DNA from: Opitutia bacterium
Lineage (GTDB): Bacteria > Verrucomicrobiota > Verrucomicrobiia > Opitutales > Opitutaceae
Reading direction: 5' to 3'
DNA length: 64,000 bases
NCBI GenBank assembly: GCA_016187925.1
Contig: JACPIS010000041.1
Coordinates: forward strand, 1-64,000
In this document: positions 50,931 to 58,391 of the stretch, piece by piece
How the letters are laid out: each line of letters begins with the position of its first letter
Position numbering within the stretch: the first letter of the stretch is position 1
The notes under the pieces: generated by a model
The model's database searches: none
What the model was told of the DNA's origin: nothing
The model's input: only the letters and a program-made list of their open reading frames with translations
Position numbers and translations under genes: made by a program

Positions 50931-53621
50931 CTAGATGCGCGGGCCGGGTGTTTCCCGCAAATGCAAATTGTCCTTCCGGGCGAGCACCTGATGGATGGTC
51001 TCGAGCAGTTTTCCGAAATCAAAGGGCTTCGTCATGATCACGTCCACCCCTTGGGCGGACAGTTCTTCCAGCTTTTCGACCTTCACGAGCCCGCTGGCCG
51101 CGATGATGCGGACCTTCGGATCCCTCTCGCGCAGCGCGGTGATGAGCTCCACGCCACCCATCACCGGCATCATGATATCGGTGAACACGAGACGAACCTC
51201 CCCCGGATGCGCGTCGTACGCCCGCAGCGCGTCGGCGCCGTTGCCGGCGGTGAGCACGCGATAGTTGCTCAGCTCGAGGGCGTGGCGCAGCGTCTCGCAG
51301 ATGGATTTCTCGTCGTCCACGACGAGGATGAGTTCACCGTGTCCGGACGGTCCCGTGATGGCCGGAGCGGTCGACGGCGCCGGGGGCGCGGTCGGCTGCG
51401 CGGGCAGGTAAACCATGAAAGCCGTGCCCTTCCCCACCTCGCTCTCGACGGTCACGAAGCCGTCGTGGCCCTTCACGATGCCGGCCACGGTGGCCAGGCC
51501 CAGCCCAGTGCCCTTGCCGATCGGCTTCGTGGTGAAGAATGGATCGAAAATCTTGTGGCGGATCTCCGGCGGGATGCCGCTGCCCGTGTCGGCGACGGTC
51601 AGGACGACGTAACGGCCCGGCTTGGCCGCCGGGTCGAGCCCGGCGTCGGCCGCGGTCAGCTCGGTGTTGCGCGCCGTCAGTGTCAGTTTGCCGCCCTCGG
51701 GCAGGGCGTCGCGCGCGTTGACGCAGAGGTTCATGATGACCTGCTGCAACTGCGTGGGATCGGCCAGGACGACCCAGGTGTCGCGCGGCTCGCTGTGCTC
51801 GATCTCGATGTTGCGCGGGAACGTCTCTTCCATGACGCGCACCATCTCCTTGAGCAGATGCGTGGGTTGGACGCCGATGCGCGCACCACCTGCGCCCCGA
51901 CTGAACGTCAGCAGCTGGCGGATGATGTCGGCGCCGCGCTGGGCGTTTTGCGCCACCATGTCGAGGATGCTGCGGTCGTGGGGCGTGGGCAGCTTGTCGC
52001 GCAGGATCCCCGCGGCCATGAGCATCGGGGAAAGGATGTTGTTCAAATCGTGCGCCATGCCGCTGGCCAGCGCGCCGATGGCCTCCATGCGCTGCGCCCG
52101 GAGGAACTGTTGCTCGAGGGTCTTCTGTTCCGTGATATCCTGCGCAACACCGACGATGCGGGCCGCCTGACCTCCGTCCGTGCGCACCGGCCACGTCTGG
52201 CAGCGGACCCAGCGCTCGGCGCCGTCGGGCCGGCTGATGCGATACGCCAGGTTGTAGCCGCTAAGCGCCTGGGTTTCACGGGCGGCGCGCACCTTCGCCA
52301 GATCGTCGGGGTGGATGGCTTTGTCCCACAGCGTGTCGTCGAGGTAGAACTCGGCGCTGGAACGGCCCCAGACCTTGTCGCAGCCGGGGCTGATATAGAG
52401 CAGCTTGCCGCTGGCGGCATCGGTCAGCCAAAAAACCTCGTTGATCGTCTCCACCACCTGCCGGAAACGCTCCTCGCTCTCGCGCAACGCCACCTCGGCC
52501 GCCTTGCGTGCGGTGATGTCCTGCTTGATGGCGATGAAATGGCTGATCTCGCGTCCGTCACTCTTCAGCGGCGTGATCATCATCTCCTCGGTGTAGAGCT
52601 CCCCGTCCTTGCGGCGGTTGACGATCTCGCCGTGCCAGACGCGGTCGGCCAGCAGCACCGCCCACATCTCCTTGAAAAACTGCGGACTGTGCCGGCCCGA
52701 GCCGATGATCTGTCCCGGGGTCTTGCCCATCGTCTCGGCCAGTGTGTAACCCGTCAGGGCCGTGAACGCCGGGTTCACCCAGATGATCACGCCCGCGCGC
52801 GTCGTGATGACGATCGCGTTGGCGGCCACCTCGAGCGCGGCGCCCTGCAGGCGCACGGCATCCTCGGAGCGCTTGCGCTCGGTGCTCTCCCGCTGCAACT
52901 GGCTCTCGCGCTCGCTCAACACGTCCAGCATCTCGTTGAAATCCCGTCCGAACTGCCCCGCCTCGTCGCGGCCGAGGTCGGGCACGCGTTCGCCGCGGCG
53001 GCCGTGGCGGACCGCCTCCGACACGCGGCGGACGGCATAGAGCTTGGCCGTGAGGCGCGTGCCGAGCAGGCCGGCGATCAGCGCGCCAATGCCGCTGGCC
53101 GCCAGGGCGTAGACCAGCCCGTCGCGCGCAATCTTCCCCAGCTGGCTGCGGGCGACCCGTTGCCCGAGACCCACGCGCACCCAACCGACCGGTTGGCCGC
53201 CGAGCAGGGACGGCTCCGCCGCATCCACCAGTTCCGGCGTGCGGCTGAGCACGGTGTAGCGCGCATCCTCCGGCAGATCGCGCACGTACTGCCCGAGGCG
53301 GCTCCGGTCGGTGTGCGCCAGGATGCCGCCCTGCCGGTCGAGCATCATCACGAAAACCAATTCCGGATAACGCCGCTGCGCTTCCACGATCTCCTGCAGC
53401 CCCGCGACATCACGCGCCGCCAGCCAGCCGGCCGACGAGGTCGCGAGCGCCTGCGCCATCGCCCGCGCCTGGTCCGCCTGCAGGGTGAGCAGCAGCGCCC
53501 GCTCCCGCTCGGTGTGATTCCACACGAAAACCGACATCAGCAGCGCGTGCACGCCGGCCATGGCGATGATCAGCTGGCGGCGCAGGCTGCCCTGCCAGAA
53601 TTGGGCCAGCCAGCCGATCAT
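50931..53621 (-). CDS. Hybrid sensor histidine kinase with a C-terminal receiver (first paralogue)
   Basis: The 896-residue kinase has a membrane helix near residues 14-34, a sensor domain of ~130 residues outside the membrane, a second helix at 168-188 and a HAMP-like linker (190-245). Two PAS/PAC domains follow (about 260-370 and 385-500), then HisKA with H524 (GMAHDLNNILSP) and an ATPase domain with LCVNARDALPEGG, DTGSGIPPEI and GKGTGLGLATVAGIV. The receiver domain (about 764-890) has phosphoacceptor D815. It lacks one PAS domain of its paralogue upstream. A 283-bp spacer with no gene separates the two, so it may have its own promoter. Confidence 0.92.
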   Translation of the reverse strand: MIGWLAQFWQGSLRRQLIIAMAGVHALLMSVFVWNHTERERALLLTLQADQARAMAQALATSSAGWLAARDVAGLQEIVEAQRRYPELVFVMMLDRQGGILAHTDRSRLGQYVRDLPEDARYTVLSRTPELVDAAEPSLLGGQPVGWVRVGLGQRVARSQLGKIARDGLVYALAASGIGALIAGLLGTRLTAKLYAVRRVSEAVRHGRRGERVPDLGRDEAGQFGRDFNEMLDVLSERESQLQRESTERKRSEDAVRLQGAALEVAANAIVITTRAGVIIWVNPAFTALTGYTLAETMGKTPGQIIGSGRHSPQFFKEMWAVLLADRVWHGEIVNRRKDGELYTEEMMITPLKSDGREISHFIAIKQDITARKAAEVALRESEERFRQVVETINEVFWLTDAASGKLLYISPGCDKVWGRSSAEFYLDDTLWDKAIHPDDLAKVRAARETQALSGYNLAYRISRPDGAERWVRCQTWPVRTDGGQAARIVGVAQDITEQKTLEQQFLRAQRMEAIGALASGMAHDLNNILSPMLMAAGILRDKLPTPHDRSILDMVAQNAQRGADIIRQLLTFSRGAGGARIGVQPTHLLKEMVRVMEETFPRNIEIEHSEPRDTWVVLADPTQLQQVIMNLCVNARDALPEGGKLTLTARNTELTAADAGLDPAAKPGRYVVLTVADTGSGIPPEIRHKIFDPFFTTKPIGKGTGLGLATVAGIVKGHDGFVTVESEVGKGTAFMVYLPAQPTAPPAPSTAPAITGPSGHGELILVVDDEKSICETLRHALELSNYRVLTAGNGADALRAYDAHPGEVRLVFTDIMMPVMGGVELITALRERDPKVRIIAASGLVKVEKLEELSAQGVDVIMTKPFDFGKLLETIHQVLARKDNLHLRETPGPRI

Positions 53622-53904
53622 GGCCGCGCCTCCCCGTCCCGGTTTCCCGCGGCGCCCCGGGGCTCGCTGCGGGAGACGAGCGACCCGGCGATCCGGGCCG
53701 GCGGCGATGGCCGGGTATGGGGGTTCGTATGCATGGTGTCGGCAGCCTGACAACCGGCGCGGATTCCGGAATCCGCCCTGCCCTGTGCGCGACGCGAAAG
53801 ATTGCGCGGGACACCCGGAATGGCAAGCCCGCCCCGGCCCGCGAAGGCTAAACGCCGATTTCGGCTGCAAGAAGAAGCTGGCGCGCCACGGCGGCGGGCA
53901 TCGT

Positions 53905-56900
53905 TCAGCTCCGCGCGCTTCGCAGGCCCTGCCGGACGGCGCGCAGCAGCTCGGTCGACTCGCACGGTTTCGGGAGAAATTCCTGCACGCGGAGCGAGAG
54001 CAGCCGGGGACGCCAGCTCTCGTGATCGAGTCCGCTCATCGGGATGATGGGGACTTCCGGATCGTAGGTGCGGATCGCCGCGATGATCGCCGCCCCGTCC
54101 GTGCCGGGCATCATCATGTCGGTCAGCACGAGCTTGATGGACTCGCGGTTCTGGGCGAACTGCCGGACCGCCTCCTCGCCATCTTGCGCCGTCAGCACGC
54201 GGTAACCTCCGGCCTCGAGCGTGAGCCGGATGGTATTGAGGACGGGTTTCTCGTCGTCGACGACGAGCACCTGCTCGCCTTTGCCCCGGGGCGTCTCCTC
54301 CACCGGCTGGGTCACCGCCGGCACGATATCGGCCCCCGAGGGCAGGAACACCGTGAAGCGGCTCCCGTGTCCGCGCTCGCTCTCGACCGCGATGAAGCCC
54401 TGGTGGCTTTTCACGATGCCGAGCGCGGTGGAGAGGCCGAGCCCCGTCCCCTTGCCTACGCCCTTCGTCGTGAAGAACGGATCGAAAATGCGCAGCATCA
54501 CATCGGGCGTCATGCCCTCGCCGGAGTCGACCACCCGCAGAGCGATGTAGTTGCCCGGGCGGGCGGGCGGCTGCAGGCGCGGATCGCCGGCGGGCAGTGC
54601 TTCGTTGCGGCCCTCGAGGCGAAGGGTGCCGCCCTCGGGCATCGCATCGCGCGCGTTGACGCAGAGATTGAGCAGCACCTGGTGAAGCTGCGTGGCGTCG
54701 GCCAGCACCGGCCAGAGATCCGCGGCGGCATCCACTTCGATGCGGATGTTGCGGGGGAACGTCTCCTGCATCATCTGGCCGAGTTCCTTCAGCAGATGCC
54801 GGGCCTGCACGCTGACGCGCGCGCCTCCGAGCCCACGACTGAACGTCAGCAGTTGCCGCACGATGCCGGCGCCGCGCGTGGCGTTGGCCTCCAGCATGCC
54901 CACGATGTCGCGCTCCTGCGGCGAATGCACCGCGCCCTTCAGCAAGCCGGTGCCGAGCAGCAGCGGGGTCATGATGTTGTTGAGATCGTGCGCGACGCCG
55001 CTGGCGAGCGTCCCGATGGCCTCCATGCGCTGCGCCCGCAGAAACTGCTCCTCCAACTGCTTTTCGCCGGTGACATCCTCCGCGACGCCGACAATGCGCC
55101 GGACCTCGCCGCTGGCCTCCCGCACCGGGAAGGCCCGCCAGCGTACCCACCGCTCGCCTCCGTCCCGCCGGCGGATGCGGCAGGTGACGTCGAAATCCCC
55201 GCGGCGCTGCCGCTCGGCCATGTTGGTCAGTCGCGAGCGATCCTCGGGGTGCACCGAGTCCATCAGTTCTTCCAGCAGGTGGTCCAGCCGGTCGACGGGC
55301 CGGCCCCAGATCCGCTCGAAACCCGGGCTGACGTAGAGCAGCTTCGTCCATTCCGCATCCGACATCCAGAAAACCTCATTGATGTTTTCCACGACCTGCC
55401 GGAAGCGCTCCTCGCTCTCCCGCAACGCCACGTCGGCCTGCCGGCGCGCGGTGACGTCCTGCTTGATGGCGATGAAGTGCGTCACCGCGCCGGTCCCGTC
55501 CTTGAGCGGCGTGATCGTCATCTCCTCCTGATAGCGGCTGCCGTCCTTGCGGCGGTTCACCAGTTCGCCATGCCAGGCCTTCCCGGCCAGGATCGTATCC
55601 CAAAGATCGCGGTAGAACTCCTGATCGTGCACGCCGGACTTGAGCAGTTCGCCCGGGAGCCGGCCCAGCGCCTCGGCCGCGGTGTAGCCGGTGGCCGCGG
55701 AAAACGCCGAGTTGACCCACAGGATGCGTCCATCGCGATCCGTGATGAGCACGGTGTTGGCCGCGGCCTCCAGCGCCGCGCTGTGCAGGCGCAGCGCCTC
55801 CTCCGCCCGGAGGCGTTCGGCGGCCTCGCGCTGCAGTTCCTCGTTGGCCATCTCCGCCTGCCGGCGCGCGGTCAGTGCGGTCTCCATCTCCCGCAGCGCG
55901 TCGCGCCGCGCGGCCTCCAGTTTTTCGTTCGCGGTCTGGAGCGCGGCCGTGCGCTCGGCCACGCGCCGCTCCAGCGAGGCGTTGAGCGCCTTGATCTCCT
56001 CCTCCGCCAGTTGCCGCTCCGTGACATCGATGGCGGTGCCGCCGACGAAGCGGCGGCCGACGGAGTCGATAAGCGGGAATTTTATGCTCAGCCAGTGCGT
56101 GCGGTGGCCGTGCACGTCGAGGATGGACTCCAGCACCTCGACGGGCTGCCCGGTGGTGCGCACGGTGTCGTCGTTTTTCCGGAACTCCGCGGCCACCTCG
56201 GGCACCCATAGCTCGGCGTCGGTCTTCCCGGCGATGTCCTGCAGCCGCAGGTTGAAGCGCTCCTCGAGGGCTTGGTTGAGGTAGACGTAGCAGCCCTTTT
56301 CGTCCTTCAACCAGGAGATGGCCGGGCTGTTGTCCATGAACAGCCGGAAACGCTCCTCGCTCTCGCCGAGGGCGACGTTGGCGCGCACCAACTCATCGGT
56401 GCGCTCCCGGACGCGGTGCTCCAGATCGGCGTTGAGTGTGCGGACCTCCGCCTCGCGCGCGCCGAGGGCATCGAGCATGACGTTGAAATCGTTGCCCAGC
56501 CGGCCGGCCTCGTCGAAGCCGAGGTCCGGCACGCGCGCATCCCGCCGGCCGGTGCGCACCGCCTCCGAGACGCGGCGGATGGCATAGAGCTTCGCCGTGA
56601 GACGCGTGCCCAGTACGCTTGCCATGACGACACCGATACCGATCGCCGCGAGCGCGTAGACCAGTCCGTCGCGGGTGTTCTGTTCCAGTTGGGCGCTGGC
56701 CGCGCGCTGGCCGATGCCCACGCGCACCCAACCGACATGCCGGCCGGCCAGGACCACCGGCGACACCACGTCCGCCATTTGCGAAGTGTGGCTGATCACC
56801 GTGTAGGCGGGTTCTTGCGGCAGGTCGCGGACGTACTGGCCGACGCGTGCGCGATCGCTGTGGGCCAGCACCAGCCCATGCCGATCGAGCAGCATGGCGA

Positions 56901-57177
56901 AAATCAGCTCCGGATAACGCCGCTGCGCCTCGACGATTTCCTGCAGGCCGGCGAGATCGCGCGCCGCCAGCCAACCGGCCGACGATGTGGCCATCGCGTG
57001 CACCATCGCCTGCGCCTGCTCGATCTGCATTTTCAACAGGTGATCCTTCTGCCGGCCGGTGACGTCCCAGACGAAGAGCGACATCAGCAGCGCATGCACG
57101 CCGGCCACTCCGAGGATCAGCTGCCGCCGCAGGCTGCGCCGCCACAATCGGGAGATGAGGCCGGGTTGACGGGTCAT
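53905..57177 (-). CDS. Hybrid sensor histidine kinase with three PAS domains (second paralogue)
   Basis: The 1090-residue kinase is a close paralogue of the downstream one: helix at about 18-38, extracytoplasmic sensor (about 40-168), helix at 171-191 and HAMP. A coiled-coil segment comes before the first PAS domain (about 275-390), another (about 390-460) before two more PAS domains (about 465-580 and 585-705). HisKA has H730 (GVAHDLNNIMTP), then an ATPase domain and a receiver domain with D1020 (LVLTDMMMPGTDG). Its start codon overlaps the stop of the PhnD-like lipoprotein gene, so the two proteins probably work together. Confidence 0.92.
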   Translation of the reverse strand: MTRQPGLISRLWRRSLRRQLILGVAGVHALLMSLFVWDVTGRQKDHLLKMQIEQAQAMVHAMATSSAGWLAARDLAGLQEIVEAQRRYPELIFAMLLDRHGLVLAHSDRARVGQYVRDLPQEPAYTVISHTSQMADVVSPVVLAGRHVGWVRVGIGQRAASAQLEQNTRDGLVYALAAIGIGVVMASVLGTRLTAKLYAIRRVSEAVRTGRRDARVPDLGFDEAGRLGNDFNVMLDALGAREAEVRTLNADLEHRVRERTDELVRANVALGESEERFRLFMDNSPAISWLKDEKGCYVYLNQALEERFNLRLQDIAGKTDAELWVPEVAAEFRKNDDTVRTTGQPVEVLESILDVHGHRTHWLSIKFPLIDSVGRRFVGGTAIDVTERQLAEEEIKALNASLERRVAERTAALQTANEKLEAARRDALREMETALTARRQAEMANEELQREAAERLRAEEALRLHSAALEAAANTVLITDRDGRILWVNSAFSAATGYTAAEALGRLPGELLKSGVHDQEFYRDLWDTILAGKAWHGELVNRRKDGSRYQEEMTITPLKDGTGAVTHFIAIKQDVTARRQADVALRESEERFRQVVENINEVFWMSDAEWTKLLYVSPGFERIWGRPVDRLDHLLEELMDSVHPEDRSRLTNMAERQRRGDFDVTCRIRRRDGGERWVRWRAFPVREASGEVRRIVGVAEDVTGEKQLEEQFLRAQRMEAIGTLASGVAHDLNNIMTPLLLGTGLLKGAVHSPQERDIVGMLEANATRGAGIVRQLLTFSRGLGGARVSVQARHLLKELGQMMQETFPRNIRIEVDAAADLWPVLADATQLHQVLLNLCVNARDAMPEGGTLRLEGRNEALPAGDPRLQPPARPGNYIALRVVDSGEGMTPDVMLRIFDPFFTTKGVGKGTGLGLSTALGIVKSHQGFIAVESERGHGSRFTVFLPSGADIVPAVTQPVEETPRGKGEQVLVVDDEKPVLNTIRLTLEAGGYRVLTAQDGEEAVRQFAQNRESIKLVLTDMMMPGTDGAAIIAAIRTYDPEVPIIPMSGLDHESWRPRLLSLRVQEFLPKPCESTELLRAVRQGLRSARS

Positions 57178-58133
57178 GGCGGAGTTTTCACGGGACGCAC
57201 CTCGGTCTCGAAGCGGGCGACGAATTGCCGCACGGCGTCGTAGTCGGCGTCGGTGGCGGGTAAGAAGCGCGCCGTCTCAATACCGGCGAGGATGTCGCGG
57301 CCGGCGGGCTTCTGGTGCAGCTCGAGCAGGAGCTGGCGCACGCGCGCGCCGAGTCCCGCCGGCAGATCCTTGCGGGCCATGACGGAGTTGTTGAGCAGCG
57401 ACTCGGTCTCCCACATCACGCGCAGTTGCGCCGCTTCGGCCGGATGCTCCGACTGGAAGGCGCGCCACGGCGGCGGCCAGGTGACGCCGGCGGCCGTCAC
57501 GCGCAGGTAGGTGTTCATGATGGCAGACTCCTGCGAGCCGACGTAGCGGTTGGTGATGTCGCGATTCACGTTGAGACCGCGGGTGTGCAGGAACCACTGC
57601 GGCATGATGCAGGCGGCGAGCGCGGTGTGCGACGGATACGCCAGCGACTTGCCGCGCAGGTCGGCGACCTCGCGGATGCCGCTGTCGCGCCGCACGATGA
57701 TCAGGCCTTTGAAATCCTCGGGCTCGCCCGCCATCGCGATGACTTCGTAGCCGGCCTTCATCGCCTCGAGGCTCTGCCACGGGTTGGGCAGCAGGAATTC
57801 CGGATCGTGCCGGTCGATTTTCCGTTCGTATTCCTGGTAGTCGCGCGAGGCCTCCACCTCGAAGCGTGTGCCGGGAATGTTGGCGCTGAGATAATCGATG
57901 AGCGGCTGGTAGTCGTGCATCAGCTTGCTCGGGTTGTGCAGCGGGTGGATGGCAAAGCGCACCACGGTGTGCTTCGCCTCGGCCGACGGCGTCGGCGCGT
58001 AGACCGGACCGCGCGCCGCGTCTTCGGCCGGTGCGGCCGCCTTGCGACAGCCTCCCAAAACTCCTCCGCATAGCGCCAGCAGGGCCAGCAAAGCCCTCGT
58101 CCCGCGCGTCTGTAGTGTCTTTGGGGAAAGCAT
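57174..58133 (-). CDS. PhnD-like substrate-binding lipoprotein
   Basis: The 319-residue protein has a lipoprotein signal with lipobox LGGC (C29) and a periplasmic-binding fold of the phosphonate/phosphite (PhnD) type: RFAIHPLHNPSKLMHDYQPL, then YQEYERKIDRHDPEFLLPNP, GLIIVRRDSGIREVADLRGK, YPSHTALAACIMPQWFL and NRYVGSQESAIMNTYLRVTAAGVT. The start at 58133 is set by the lipobox. No ABC permease or ATPase is adjacent. It overlaps a hybrid kinase gene by 4 bp, suggesting a ligand-binding adaptor for signalling rather than import. Confidence 0.85.
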   Translation of the reverse strand: MLSPKTLQTRGTRALLALLALCGGVLGGCRKAAAPAEDAARGPVYAPTPSAEAKHTVVRFAIHPLHNPSKLMHDYQPLIDYLSANIPGTRFEVEASRDYQEYERKIDRHDPEFLLPNPWQSLEAMKAGYEVIAMAGEPEDFKGLIIVRRDSGIREVADLRGKSLAYPSHTALAACIMPQWFLHTRGLNVNRDITNRYVGSQESAIMNTYLRVTAAGVTWPPPWRAFQSEHPAEAAQLRVMWETESLLNNSVMARKDLPAGLGARVRQLLLELHQKPAGRDILAGIETARFLPATDADYDAVRQFVARFETEVRPVKTPP

Positions 58134-58391
58134 ACGAGCACCACCCCATCCATGCGGCGCCGCGGACCGATCAGGTGAAGGAGCAATCCGTTCGCGCGCG
58201 CTCTGTTCTGCTGGCGAGGAAGTTACCGCCTGCCTCCGTTCGGGGCAAGTTTTTGCTGCCATCCGCGCGCGACATAAGGCCTGACTCTGACGGGGATTCA
58301 AACCGCTCGCCGCACACCCGGCCGGCCGCTCAAATCACCTCTTGCCTCCCCGCTTGCCGTCCTCTGTCCTCGGTTGCCTGTTTTCCGTCCC

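Noticed and set aside
50961-56211. Two very long open frames antisense to the hybrid kinases
   Set aside because: Frame shadows of paralogous kinases; the two shadows resemble each other only because the kinases do.
57174-58133. Phosphonate ABC transporter operon
   Set aside because: Only the binding protein is present; the following genes are kinases and no permease or ATPase is found.
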